The translations under genes were made by a program, and so were the position numbers. This document shows positions 15,512 to 24,729 of a stretch of 38,927 nucleotides of DNA, piece by piece; position 1 is the first letter of the stretch; each line of letters begins with the position of its first letter. This stretch comes from Bryobacterales bacterium (GTDB taxonomy: Bacteria; Acidobacteriota; Terriglobia; Bryobacterales; Bryobacteraceae). The stretch spans positions 1 through 38,927 of the forward strand of contig CANIHR010000012.1 in NCBI GenBank assembly GCA_947467185.1, read 5' to 3'. The notes under the pieces are model-generated. The model saw only the letters and a program-made list of their open reading frames with translations. It did not search any database and was not told the origin of the DNA.

Positions 15512-16668
15512 GCTGCCGCCGGAGCTCCCACCAGCCGCGAATACAGGCCCTCGACTTCATCTATCGAGCGTTCGATTGAGAAGACGCGGGCTACCCGCAG
15601 GCGTCCGGCTTCACCGAGACGCACGGCCAGTTGGGGGTCGAGCAACAGGCTGGAGATAGCTTCGGCCAGAGCGGCGGAGTCATGTGTTGGGACGAGCAAC
15701 CCCGAAACGTTGTCTTCAATAATCTCGGGATTGCCACCCACTCGTGCGGCAATCACCGGGACACCGGAAGCCATCGATTCCAGGAGTGAATTGGAGAGGC
15801 CCTCGCTGAGTGACGGGAGCACTGAAACGGCAGCCTCACGAAGCAGGTCGGGGACATCGGTGCGGAAGCCTGTGAAGGTGACCTGCTGCTGTAGCCCGAG
15901 ACGCGCGGAAAGAGCTTCTAGTTCGGCGCGTCCGGCACCATCGCCAACAATCAGGAAACGCACTTCCGGGAAGCTGGCTTTGAGCAAGGCGGCGGCTTCG
16001 AGGAAATAGTCCAGGCCCTTCATCGGATTCAGCCGAGAGAACACGAAGATAAGCGGAGCCGTTGGGGATAAGCCCAGGGACTGGCGCAGTGACTCTCCTC
16101 GCTCCGTGCCCGCGTATTTCGACAGCACGATGCCGTTGCGGATGACGATGATCTTCCCGGGTGCATAACCTTGTCCGACCAGGGTGTCGCGAATTGCCTC
16201 TGCATTGACGAGGACGCAATGCGCCAGTCGGCAAACCAGTTTCTGGATCCAGCGCTGCATCGGAGTCAGAATGTCGCCGCGGTCTCTGATGGACGCTACG
16301 ATAACGCCGGCTCCCGCGAGTCGTGCCGCGGGAACAGCGAACACATTGGGATAGAAGCCGTACGTATGGACGATCTGAATCTCATTTCGGCGAATATAGC
16401 GGACGAGCCGGATCGCCTGCCACAAGGTTCTGGGGGCGTAGAGTCGTCCGATATTGAATACGGGACGTGGAACGCGGAGCTGCATCACGTCCTGCAGCAG
16501 TTCGCCGAAATTGCGCAGGCATGCCAGGTGCAGGTCGAATCGAGAGGCATTGAGACCGAGTGCCAGGTTTGTCACCTGCCGCTCCGTTCCGCCGATTTGA
16601 AAGCTTGTCAGTATCTTCAGCAGACGAATTCGGGGAGGGCTCGATTTTATTGGCTGACGCTCAGGCAT
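15508..16668 (-). CDS. GT4 family glycosyltransferase
   Basis: 386 residues from ATG 16668, four bases after the stop of the second amidotransferase. Rossmann-like N-domain: ILTSFQIGGTERQVTNLALGL and IVHTYGFYPNVFAVPAARLAG. C-domain: VIRNGIVLSKY, FVFSRLNPMKGLDYFLEAAALL, FLIVGDGAGRAELEAL, VTFTGFRTDVPDLL, and the donor motif EGLSNSLLESMASGVPVIAARVGGNPEI with Glu-x7-Glu intact. It resembles the GT4 enzymes regularly found in PEP-CTERM/EPS loci. It should transfer a sugar to the lipid-linked oligosaccharide in the cytoplasm. Confidence 0.92.
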   Translation of the reverse strand: MPERQPIKSSPPRIRLLKILTSFQIGGTERQVTNLALGLNASRFDLHLACLRNFGELLQDVMQLRVPRPVFNIGRLYAPRTLWQAIRLVRYIRRNEIQIVHTYGFYPNVFAVPAARLAGAGVIVASIRDRGDILTPMQRWIQKLVCRLAHCVLVNAEAIRDTLVGQGYAPGKIIVIRNGIVLSKYAGTERGESLRQSLGLSPTAPLIFVFSRLNPMKGLDYFLEAAALLKASFPEVRFLIVGDGAGRAELEALSARLGLQQQVTFTGFRTDVPDLLREAAVSVLPSLSEGLSNSLLESMASGVPVIAARVGGNPEIIEDNVSGLLVPTHDSAALAEAISSLLLDPQLAVRLGEAGRLRVARVFSIERSIDEVEGLYSRLVGAPAAA

Positions 16669-16671
16669 GAC

Positions 16672-18573
16672 TCACGCTGCCGCACATTCCTGTTTACTGA
16701 TGCGCCCGTGTTCCCGGGTGTGGCCATCCAGAAAAGTCCTCGCCCAGAGTTCGAAAGAGATGAGGGTCCAGAGCTGGAGGTCGAGATTCTTTCCGCGCTC
16801 GTGTTGCTGGACCAGTGACTCAATGTAGGGAAGGTTGAACAAGCCACGCCGCCGCCCTTGCTCTCCTAACAGCAGATCGCGCACATAGGGGCCAAGCTTG
16901 CCACGGAACCAGTAGCCCAGAGGAATCGCAAAGCCCTTCTTTGGCCGGTCGATGATCTCGTCGGGCAGGATTCCTCTCATGGCGCGTTTGAGTATGTACT
17001 TGGTGGCACCGCCACGCAGGTGCATCTCGGCAGGGATGGTCGCGGCAAACTCCACCAGCTTGTGATCGAGCAACGGCACACGAGTTTCGATGGAGTGGGC
17101 CATGCTCATTCGGTCAACCTTGGTGAGAATGTCGAGTGGCAGGTAGTTGTTGATGTCCAGTTCCTGCAGGTTGGAAAGCCAGGCACCGCTCGAGTCGAGA
17201 GCTGCGAGCCTTTGGCGCGATGGCGGAAGGGACGAGAGCTGTGCCGCGAACTCCGGCTGGAACAGGCGCAACATGTCTTCGTGCCGGAACAGCGTGGAGG
17301 CATCAAGATAACGCTCCGCCGCCGGGAGGGAGTGATGCCGCAGGAAATTCCGGCCTCGCATGCCCTCGGGCATCGCGCGGCTGATAGCCCCGAGCGCGCT
17401 TCGGGCGGGTCCAGGCAGAAAACCCGTACGTCTTTCCCGCTGCTCGACGACGTACTTGTCGTAGCCTCCGAACAACTCATCGCCGCCGTCTCCCGACAAC
17501 ACGACTTTTACGCTTTTTGCCGCCAACTTCGAAACCATCCAGGTGGGAATAGCGGAACAGTCGCCGAAAGGCTCGTCGAGGTGCCAGGCGAGGTCGGAGA
17601 GTTGATCGAGCGAGTCCGGCCCGAGAGTCAGCTCATGATGGCTGGCTCCGAATTGTTCAGCCACTGTTCGGGCGTAGCCAAGTTCGTTGTAGTCCGGTTC
17701 TTTGAAGCCGATAGAGAATGTCTGCAGCGGGTCGCGACTCAGAGCGGCCGCGGTGGCAACCACGGCGCTTGAATCGAGACCTCCACTGAGAAAGGCTCCC
17801 ACGGGGACATCGCTGACCATATGAAGCCGGACGGATTCTTCGAGCAGCTCTCGCACGCCGTTGACAAAGTAACCCTCTCCCCGCCCAAATTCCGGAGTGA
17901 ATGTTACCTTCCAGTAACGCTCAATCGCCAGCGGTCGACCCGGCTCAGCGATAAGCAGGTGCGCCGGTTCCAGCTTGTGAATACCTTCTATGATCGATTC
18001 GTCAGGCGGCGTAGTGAGAAACGTGAAGAGGTGCGCGACGGCGCTCCAGTTGAGGTTCCTCTCCACTTCCGGAAGTTCCAGAATGGACTTCAACTCAGAG
18101 GCAAATAACAACCTGCCTCCCACTCGACCGAAGTACAGTGGCTTGATCCCGAGCCGGTCGCGTGCGATTAGTAACCGCTGGAGTACGCTGTCCCAAAGGG
18201 CGAAAGCGAACATGCCCCGCAGATGCTCCACGCAGCGTTTGCCGTATTCTTCGTAGAGGTGGACGATGACCTCGGTGTCCGTCTGTGTGTAGAAGACGTG
18301 ACCGCGGCCTTCCAGTTGCCGCCGCAACTCCTGAAAGTTATAGATCTCGCCGTTGAAGACGACCCAAATCGAACCGTCCTCATTATGTACGGGCTGGTGG
18401 CCGGAACTGAGGCCGATGATACTCAGCCGCCGCATCCCGAGGCCGACCCCCGCCGCGCAGTAAAAGCCGTCATCGTCGGGGCCGCGATGCACGATCGTGG
18501 CGCACATGTCCCGAATTTCGCGTTCGTGAACTGGTTGGCCTTCGAGGCTGACAATACCGGCAATGCCACACAT
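16672..18573 (-). CDS. Asparagine-synthase-like amidotransferase 2
   Basis: 633 residues, the same length as the copy at 10358-12259 but clearly diverged from it. The amidotransferase domain has Cys2 (MCGIAGIVSL), RGPDDDGF and FNGEIYNFQEL. The synthetase domain has SGGLDSSAVVAT, LSGDGGDELFGGYDKYV and PKKGFAIPLGYWFRGKLG. This copy has the canonical MCGI start, unlike its partner. It lies 14 bases after the flippase gene and 3 bases before a glycosyltransferase. It probably amidates a sugar acid or amino-acid substituent of the EPS (inference); having two suggests two substrates or steps. Confidence 0.92.
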   Translation of the reverse strand: MCGIAGIVSLEGQPVHEREIRDMCATIVHRGPDDDGFYCAAGVGLGMRRLSIIGLSSGHQPVHNEDGSIWVVFNGEIYNFQELRRQLEGRGHVFYTQTDTEVIVHLYEEYGKRCVEHLRGMFAFALWDSVLQRLLIARDRLGIKPLYFGRVGGRLLFASELKSILELPEVERNLNWSAVAHLFTFLTTPPDESIIEGIHKLEPAHLLIAEPGRPLAIERYWKVTFTPEFGRGEGYFVNGVRELLEESVRLHMVSDVPVGAFLSGGLDSSAVVATAAALSRDPLQTFSIGFKEPDYNELGYARTVAEQFGASHHELTLGPDSLDQLSDLAWHLDEPFGDCSAIPTWMVSKLAAKSVKVVLSGDGGDELFGGYDKYVVEQRERRTGFLPGPARSALGAISRAMPEGMRGRNFLRHHSLPAAERYLDASTLFRHEDMLRLFQPEFAAQLSSLPPSRQRLAALDSSGAWLSNLQELDINNYLPLDILTKVDRMSMAHSIETRVPLLDHKLVEFAATIPAEMHLRGGATKYILKRAMRGILPDEIIDRPKKGFAIPLGYWFRGKLGPYVRDLLLGEQGRRRGLFNLPYIESLVQQHERGKNLDLQLWTLISFELWARTFLDGHTREHGRISKQECAAA

Positions 18574-18587
18574 AGGTCGCGGTCTCG

Positions 18588-20114
18588 TTATCCTTTCCCG
18601 TATTCCAAAACGCTGCCAATACCTCCCCGGGCTTTTCGCACCATGTCCGCAAGCGCCGAACGCTCACCGGCGCTCAGAAGATTCAGATGCCAGACCAACA
18701 ATGCGTAAGCGGCAACATAGACTGCGGAAACGATGCACAGCAACGGGAATATCGAGATAGTGAGAAGCACTTTGACGGCCAAAGCAAAACCGCCCGCTGC
18801 CGCCGCTGCTGCGGCCACAGTGGCCAGATTGCGCCAGGGCAACAAGCCGTGAGCGCGGACCTGTAGCAGGTCCCTCATGGACAGGAGCGCCACAGTCTTG
18901 AACGCAAGTGTCGCCAGGAGAATTACCAGGACCGGACCGGTCATGGAAAACGCCGCAACCGACCACTGGATCAGGCCCGCGATGATGGCGAGGCGCATTA
19001 GGTTCAGGATTAGAAGACGTCTGGTGCGGGCAAACACGCGGAGCACGCCGTCTACCTGCAGGGTTGCCAGCGGGATCATCATCGACCAGACCATGAAAAT
19101 GGGCACTGCGGCGGAGTATTTCGCAGTGTAGAGAAGAACGATGATTTCGCGTGCTGCAATGACGACCAGGGCGGCCAATGGGAAGAACAGCAGTGCGAGC
19201 TTCCGTGTGGTTTCGTGCCATGTTTCGAGGACTTCCTTCGCTCGGCCCGCCGAGAGGGACTCCTGCATTCTCACCATCATGACGTCGCTGGTGGGAGACG
19301 CCGCGAAATCCACAAGGGGGACCGAGAGGCAGCCAACTGCGAAGATCGCAAATGTGGCCGGACTGGAGACCCATGCCACCACGTACTGCGGAAGGTTACC
19401 TTGCACGATCTCCACTAATACCGACAGCGCGAATGGGAGCGCATAAGCGAGTTGGGTCCGCAGCAGGCTTATGTCCAGACAGAATTCCCTGCGAAACTCC
19501 AGCTTGAAGTAGCAGAGCGCGACAACGGCACGCACGAATGCCACCAGCACCAGGCCCTTTAGAAGGCCGTCCAGCTGGTGGAACAGCAATACCGGCAGAA
19601 TCGAAGCTGCCGCACGAGCCAGGTCGGACAGAAGATACGACGCGGAAGCCCACATGTATTGTCCGCGCGCGATCAGGATGATCTCGAGCGCTGCGGAAGG
19701 CATCATCAGAAAAAGGTACAGGCCTATCCAGCGGATATAGTGCGCTAGCTCGGAATTGTTCAGCCATAGAGCCAGGTGCGGTCTCGCCAGTTCCAGCGCA
19801 CCGAGGCCAAGCAGACCTGTCACGCCAAGAAACATTACTGCATTTGCAACGTAGCGACCAGCGCTGTGTGGAGCGCGCGGAAGGAAATAGTACAGGCTGG
19901 TCGCCATGCCCACCTGCGCAATCAGATAGACGGTGGAATGGATCAGGAACAGCTGCTTGTACGTGGCAAACCTGGAGGGATCAAAGACCCTCGCCAGAAC
20001 CACGGGAATGAAGAAGGTTGCGGCGAAAGCCAGTGTCCGGCCCAGCATGAGGCACAGGACAGGTCCGAATACCGGGCGTGGTCTGATGGGTGTACTTTGA
20101 CCAACGGCGGTCAT
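18588..20114 (-). CDS. Wzx-like lipid-linked oligosaccharide flippase (MOP superfamily)
   Basis: 508 residues starting in an ATGA overlap with the polymerase gene. About 12-14 hydrophobic helices are spread along the whole length (first at ~18-40 with RTLAFAATFFIPVVLARVF, which resembles the Wzx helix-1 signature; last ~430-480). Small charged loops and a conserved-looking centre (LAYALPFALSVLVEIVQGNLPQYVVAW) fit polysaccharide-biosynthesis flippases of the MATE/MOP type. Role: move the undecaprenyl-linked repeat unit across the inner membrane. It lies next to the Wzy-like gene, as usual. Confidence 0.85.
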   Translation of the reverse strand: MTAVGQSTPIRPRPVFGPVLCLMLGRTLAFAATFFIPVVLARVFDPSRFATYKQLFLIHSTVYLIAQVGMATSLYYFLPRAPHSAGRYVANAVMFLGVTGLLGLGALELARPHLALWLNNSELAHYIRWIGLYLFLMMPSAALEIILIARGQYMWASASYLLSDLARAAASILPVLLFHQLDGLLKGLVLVAFVRAVVALCYFKLEFRREFCLDISLLRTQLAYALPFALSVLVEIVQGNLPQYVVAWVSSPATFAIFAVGCLSVPLVDFAASPTSDVMMVRMQESLSAGRAKEVLETWHETTRKLALLFFPLAALVVIAAREIIVLLYTAKYSAAVPIFMVWSMMIPLATLQVDGVLRVFARTRRLLILNLMRLAIIAGLIQWSVAAFSMTGPVLVILLATLAFKTVALLSMRDLLQVRAHGLLPWRNLATVAAAAAAAGGFALAVKVLLTISIFPLLCIVSAVYVAAYALLVWHLNLLSAGERSALADMVRKARGGIGSVLEYGKG

Positions 20115-21349
20115 TCGGTCACCTTAGGAACCCTTGTGGCGGCCCCCGCCAGTCCGAACAGGAGGTACGGGAACCAGGTCAGCACATACCCTCCGGAGAG
20201 ACCGCAGACTACCAAACCCCAAATTGCAACTTCGACGGCCGCGCCCATCCCGGCTGTTGCCGGTTGAAGCGCGAGTCTGCGCATCCGATAGAGGCTGATC
20301 GCGATCAGCAGCATGAAGGGCACGAAGCCAACAGCCCCCGTCTCGCTCAGCACCTGGATGAAGGTGTTGTGGGTGACCAGGGCGTTCCTGGACTGGAGAC
20401 CAGACGGCGCATACAGCGGCCATGCAATCACCGAACAGCGGAAGCCGACGCCGAGCAATGGATGGTCGAGAAACATGTTGAAGCCAGCCACCGAAGTGGC
20501 CAGACGTTGCCCCACGGTCACGTCACTGGACAATTGCGAGAAGCCCTCGTCCCGCGTCCAGAATCGGCCGGCAAACAACAGGCCGCCCAGGAGGGCAAGC
20601 ACCAGCGCCGCCTGCAGCCATCGGTTTTTGTTTCTCCAGGCGCACAGTGCGATCACCGCGACGAGGCCGAGCAACCCGCCTCTGGAGAACGTGACGAAGA
20701 TTGCGGCGATATAGAGCAGTACAATCGCCAGGAGCAGCAACCTGAGGCCCCAGCGGCGCGGCGCGGCAAGCCAGGCGGCCAGCGGCACGAGAATCACGAG
20801 AGCATAGGCAACTTCGTTCGGATTGGCGAAGATCCCGACCCAGGCGGCTCTGCCCTCGTCGAGATTTCCCGAGAAATAGTTCTTCAGCGTCCCGGCCGCG
20901 GGAAACAACCCGCCGATGACCATGACCCACATCACCCCGCGCAGACCGCGCTCGCTGTTGGCACAATTGGCGATGAAGAAATAGACCAGGGCCATCTTGG
21001 CCAGATCGGAAACGCCTTCCACTGCATAACCGGGCCATAGTGCCGTTAGGCAGGACATTGCGGCCGCAGCCACAAACGCAACCAGGAGGCCCCCCTCTGG
21101 CCAGGCAAACCGAAGGATCCTGCTTCCGAACATCGCTTCGCCAAGCAGGGCGACCAGCGCCAGGCCAGCCACCACTTTGGCTGGTCTCAGGACTTCCGCA
21201 GCCGGCACCAGAAATGGGGTATTGGCATAAAGCAACAGCAGGAATGCGAGCAGGAGCCAATAGGAGGCAGACAGCCTCGTCTCGGCTGGGACGTTGAGAT
21301 GCCGGGGGCGTAAACGAGGTCGCGATTGGGCAAGCGCGCTATTCATCAT
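20111..21349 (-). CDS. Wzy-like O-antigen polymerase/ligase family membrane protein
   Basis: I place the start at ATG 21349 (MMNSALAQSRPRLRP; a second ATG follows directly), overlapping the deacetylase gene by 11 bases; the longer frame to 21457 would overlap it by 119. About 412 residues with 10-12 transmembrane helices and the Wzy_C/O-antigen ligase pattern: helix pairs, a large periplasmic loop (~215-300) with FSRGGLLGLVAVI before it and GVGFRCSVIAWPLYAPSGLQSRNALVTHNTFIQVLSETGAVGF, where the H-N-F--- L-E-G signature is typical. It would join repeat units in the periplasm. A ligase role cannot be excluded. Confidence 0.87.
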   Translation of the reverse strand: MMNSALAQSRPRLRPRHLNVPAETRLSASYWLLLAFLLLLYANTPFLVPAAEVLRPAKVVAGLALVALLGEAMFGSRILRFAWPEGGLLVAFVAAAAMSCLTALWPGYAVEGVSDLAKMALVYFFIANCANSERGLRGVMWVMVIGGLFPAAGTLKNYFSGNLDEGRAAWVGIFANPNEVAYALVILVPLAAWLAAPRRWGLRLLLLAIVLLYIAAIFVTFSRGGLLGLVAVIALCAWRNKNRWLQAALVLALLGGLLFAGRFWTRDEGFSQLSSDVTVGQRLATSVAGFNMFLDHPLLGVGFRCSVIAWPLYAPSGLQSRNALVTHNTFIQVLSETGAVGFVPFMLLIAISLYRMRRLALQPATAGMGAAVEVAIWGLVVCGLSGGYVLTWFPYLLFGLAGAATRVPKVTE

Positions 21350-22442
21350 CGGCCTGTCCTGGTTGCCAGGCGGCGGCAAATCCGGTTCGGCTACCCACTC
21401 TCGCCCGGGCGCTGCCATGCGCTTGCCCGCAACCCGCAACAAGGCCAAATGCGCCATTGACGTGACAGCTCAGAATCGGGCCCGAAAAAGTGCGGTTAGA
21501 ATCGACACAGGAGTGTTCCCAGAGGAGAGTTCGAGGTATGGTCAGCAGGGGATACCGAGTACTCCTGTGCGTGCAACTGGTGTATCCAAAGCTGTACCCG
21601 GCGACGGCAACAGCATTCACCGAGGTCGCGTCAAACACCCCGCTGGGGTACGCAAAGTGCCGGACCGCCACGTCGAGTCGCTGTTCGAGATCCACGCGGG
21701 AGTCCACGGCTTCTTCCAGAACGCGCCGGGGCTTCTCGTTCGTCATAACGATGTGGGACTTTGTATGGGAGCCGATGATAACGCCGGCGCGCTGGAGTCG
21801 AGCCAGCATCTCCCAGGTGACCGTCCTGCCCAGAGCTGTTTCCGGGATGGAGGTCTCCGATTCCAGCACCGCAATCAGTTGTTGCAGGGTCTCGATGGAA
21901 GTACCTTCCACCAGTGCGCGTACGGCCTGATAAGGTGTCATGCCAGTAATATCGGGCAGGGCCGCGCCCGCGTCGGGACAGGGCCGTCCGTGCCTGCCTG
22001 TCAGCAGGAAATAGAGTTGGTCGTGGATTTGGGCGCGTGTTGTCCCCACCAGATCGGAGACCACGAAGAGAGCCGCGGGCACGCCTGTTTTTCGCAGGAT
22101 GGGGAGTGCCACATCGTGGAAGTCTTCGTAGCCGTCATCGAAGGTGATGGCTGCAACCTGTTGCTGCATTGGGCTGCCGGATTCCACCAGTGCTCCCAGT
22201 TCGTCCAGGTCAACGAACCGGTATCGCCGCCCGATCCATTCCAGATGCAGCTGCAGCATCCGCCCGCTTATGAGCAAAGATGGAATACAGGTCTTCGCGG
22301 TAGCCGCAAAGTCCTCCACCACCCTGTGATAGCCAATCACAAGCGGTGTCCGCCGACCTCCGGAGAGAGTACCTACCAACCTGTCCAGCCCGGTGCCGTA
22401 CAGGGCATTCGCGGCGCTCGACTTTATCCAGGTTCGCATCAT
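21339..22442 (-). CDS. Polysaccharide deacetylase (NodB/CE4 family)
   Basis: Start at ATG 22442, in a 4-base overlap with the acyltransferase stop; 367 residues. The NodB homology domain shows VIGYHRVVED (motif region of the N-terminal His), TFDDGYEDFHDVALPIL (catalytic and metal-binding Asp pair), GVPAALFVVSDLVG, and the metal-ligand motif IGSHTKSH (H-x3-H). FAYPSGVFD corresponds to motif 3. The NodB region is interrupted by a long insert (~140-220 residues, including PDITGMTPYQAVRALVEG). The last ~40 residues are poor in structure. It should remove acetyl groups from N-acetylated sugars in the polymer or an intermediate; no signal peptide is evident, as in many EPS-locus homologues. It overlaps the Wzy gene by 11 bases. 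Confidence 0.87.
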   Translation of the reverse strand: MMRTWIKSSAANALYGTGLDRLVGTLSGGRRTPLVIGYHRVVEDFAATAKTCIPSLLISGRMLQLHLEWIGRRYRFVDLDELGALVESGSPMQQQVAAITFDDGYEDFHDVALPILRKTGVPAALFVVSDLVGTTRAQIHDQLYFLLTGRHGRPCPDAGAALPDITGMTPYQAVRALVEGTSIETLQQLIAVLESETSIPETALGRTVTWEMLARLQRAGVIIGSHTKSHIVMTNEKPRRVLEEAVDSRVDLEQRLDVAVRHFAYPSGVFDATSVNAVAVAGYSFGYTSCTHRSTRYPLLTIPRTLLWEHSCVDSNRTFSGPILSCHVNGAFGLVAGCGQAHGSARARVGSRTGFAAAWQPGQADDE

Positions 22443-23590
22443 GCGGCTTTTCCCGGGAGAGCTACCCTGGACGCGAGCGCGCGGGCACTTCTCCCGAACG
22501 ACATGGAAAGGCGGCACAGCGTCCCCGCCGCACCGGGCGGATAAGCTTCCACCCTCCCCAGGTCCCGGCTATGGCTGGACCAATGTGACTTGTAAGCTTC
22601 GTCACCGTGCAGCAGGTCGTACTCATGCGCCCCTTCTTCAACCGCGCTCCGAATGGCCAACCCCATCGCGATCAGGCCGACGCTGCTTTGGGTGTAGGCG
22701 ACGTCGAAGCTTGACTGATAAAAGCTAAAGCTGTCGCGGTAGAGGAAGCCATAGAGGCAAGCGGCGGGCTTACCGTTGAGTCGCAGAACATACAACCGCA
22801 GCCAGCCACGTTGCAGTGCGAGTTGTGCCCACTCCCGGTGAAAAGCTACCAGCGCCTCTGTATGAAAGGCATTGGAACCGCCACGCCCCACCCAGCGAAG
22901 ATTGTGTTGCGCGATCAACACGTCAATCACTTCGCGGCATTGCTCTTCGGTGCGGACCTGCTCAAAGGTTACTTCGTGTTTCCGATGCAGGTTCCGTAAT
23001 TTTCGATTGAAGTTGTACCGGTGCTCAGAGCCCAGCGAAGCGAGGTACGACTCCCACGTAGCTCCCGCCAAAGGAATGAAGGGGCACACGTTGGTTTTCG
23101 CGTCTTCGGAGGTCCAACCCTTTCCAGCCAGGCCTGCGATCACCAGCGGGGCGAGGGCCTGGCCGTGCCTCAGATTTGTCCATTTGAGGGGCAGTTGCAC
23201 GTTGGCAAGATATGAGCTGATTGCATGACAGGCGTCCGCGGTGCAACTCTTTCTGGCAATGATGTCCAGGTAATCGGAACCGGCGTAGCCGCTGCCCAGA
23301 AACTCGAGTGCCGGAAAAGGAATCGCGCGAGACAGATCTCGTGCGCGGACCCCTAACGGGGCGACTCCGACCAGTTCATTTCCCCGGCGAACCACAAGGA
23401 TGCAAAGGCGCTGGCTCTCAGCCAGGTGCTTCCACCATGTGTACAGCCATTCCCAGGTGAGGAACACACAGGCGGAATCGCTCGCCTGCAGAAGCTCATC
23501 CCACTCCTGCTGCAAGGCTCCAAAGGCGGCTGTATCGCCGACCACTTCCACGGTGCAGGGCAATGCGCCCCTGGCTGGCTCGGCTAGCAT
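22439..23590 (-). CDS. FemAB/BioF2-like GNAT acyltransferase 1
   Basis: 383 residues from ATG 23590 (7-base overlap with the aminotransferase); an open upstream extension to 23743 lies inside the aminotransferase and is ignored. Features of the BioF2-like/CelD group: an N-terminal WEWLYTWWKHLAES helix, LVGVAPLGVRAR strand, a central EHRYNFNRKLRNLHRKHEVTFE segment, and a C-terminal GNAT core with LRLYVLRLNGKPAACLYGF, SFYQSSFD and GLIAMGLAIRSAVEEGAHEYDLLHGDEAYKSHW. Family members acylate amino-sugars or amino acids with acyl-CoA or aminoacyl donors. Placement after a DegT aminotransferase suggests acylation of the amino-sugar it forms (inference). Confidence 0.82.
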   Translation of the reverse strand: MLAEPARGALPCTVEVVGDTAAFGALQQEWDELLQASDSACVFLTWEWLYTWWKHLAESQRLCILVVRRGNELVGVAPLGVRARDLSRAIPFPALEFLGSGYAGSDYLDIIARKSCTADACHAISSYLANVQLPLKWTNLRHGQALAPLVIAGLAGKGWTSEDAKTNVCPFIPLAGATWESYLASLGSEHRYNFNRKLRNLHRKHEVTFEQVRTEEQCREVIDVLIAQHNLRWVGRGGSNAFHTEALVAFHREWAQLALQRGWLRLYVLRLNGKPAACLYGFLYRDSFSFYQSSFDVAYTQSSVGLIAMGLAIRSAVEEGAHEYDLLHGDEAYKSHWSSHSRDLGRVEAYPPGAAGTLCRLSMSFGRSARALASRVALPGKAA

Positions 23591-24729
23591 CGTGCGGGCT
23601 CCGGATTGAGATGCAGCACCTGGCTTGCGATGTACTCTATCTGGTCCGGAGTGACATCCTGGTGGATCGGCAATTCCAGCACGTGCGCTCTCATATGACG
23701 AGCGCTGGCACCAATGGCAGGGTTGTCCTGCGGGTCGTTCCAAAACTCCACTGCGCCTATGTCCCGCTGCCGCAACTCAATTGCGGTGGCACGCTTATCC
23801 TGCACCAATATCGGGAAAAACAGTGGGCATACACCTTCTTCGAGATCCTCCCGGAGCATCCGAACCTTCCCTGCCAGCTTGCTCTGCAGCAGCTTAAAAT
23901 TGTCCCGCCGTCTTTGGCGAATTTGTTCGTAGTCGAGGGAACGCATTATGTAGTTGCTGAACGAAGACATGGCGATGTTGACATTCGCGAGGTCCCAGCC
24001 AATATCGCCAACAGGGACGTGGCGAACACTGGCCGACCGTAACATCCGCCCAATGGTTTGCTTGACGGCAAACAAGGCTTTCCCTGCGCCGTTCGCGCGA
24101 GAGCGAAGTGCCTCGAAAGCGAGCTCCAGTGTGCGGCCCGTGGCAGTGACCGAAGGGCCGGGCTCCAGCTTCAGGTCGCGCAGCTCCGGCAGGGATGCGT
24201 TGTTTTGAACCAGCAGGCCGCCATTAGGCACAGGCAGGGTTTTGTAAAGGCAAAAGACTGAGTAGTCCCCAGTGGAGCCCAGGCGTCTGCCGTTCTGCTC
24301 ACTCAGCAGAGACAGGGCGCAATCCTCCACGAGGATGCTGCCACTTTTCCGGCACAGAGCCTGAATTTCGGCCATGGGCTGAGGCCAACCCAGATAGTGG
24401 ATGACGTAGATCACGCGCGGCTCCAGACGGGCAACCAGGCGCGAGAGGGCGTCCATGTCGGGTTCCAGATTGAGCTTGATTGGATAGTACGCGATGGTTG
24501 CGCCTGCTGCATGGATCGCAGCGACTTCATTACCGCTGTAATAATCCGGAGCAAGGACGGTTTCGCCTGGCTTGAGCTGCAGGGCACGGAACAGGTGATA
24601 GATTCCGCTGCGCGCGACGAGGCAGGAGGTTACCAGGGACGCGTCCATCGGATAAGGCACGGGGACACTCCGGGACTGACGAGGGATAACATCCCGAAGA
24701 GTGAGGCCTGGCCATGAAGAGACGTACAT
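23584..24729 (-). CDS. DegT/DnrJ/EryC1/StrS-type sugar aminotransferase
   Basis: 381 residues. ATG 24729 shares one base with the upstream stop (TGATG). Fold type I PLP pattern: a CLVARSGIYHLFRALQLKPGETVLAPDYYSGNEV opening, IYVIHYLGWPQPMAEI, SILVEDCALSL with the PLP-ring Asp136, and YSVFCLYKTLPVPNGGLL with the Schiff-base Lys163. A C-terminal small domain ends ELPIHQDVTPDQIEYIASQV, as in the family. It should convert a nucleotide-linked keto-sugar to an amino-sugar using Glu or Gln as amino donor. The DNA between 23590 and 24729 is tightly packed with acyltransferase genes on both sides, which supports an amino-sugar modification cassette. Confidence 0.9.
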   Translation of the reverse strand: MYVSSWPGLTLRDVIPRQSRSVPVPYPMDASLVTSCLVARSGIYHLFRALQLKPGETVLAPDYYSGNEVAAIHAAGATIAYYPIKLNLEPDMDALSRLVARLEPRVIYVIHYLGWPQPMAEIQALCRKSGSILVEDCALSLLSEQNGRRLGSTGDYSVFCLYKTLPVPNGGLLVQNNASLPELRDLKLEPGPSVTATGRTLELAFEALRSRANGAGKALFAVKQTIGRMLRSASVRHVPVGDIGWDLANVNIAMSSFSNYIMRSLDYEQIRQRRRDNFKLLQSKLAGKVRMLREDLEEGVCPLFFPILVQDKRATAIELRQRDIGAVEFWNDPQDNPAIGASARHMRAHVLELPIHQDVTPDQIEYIASQVLHLNPEPARC

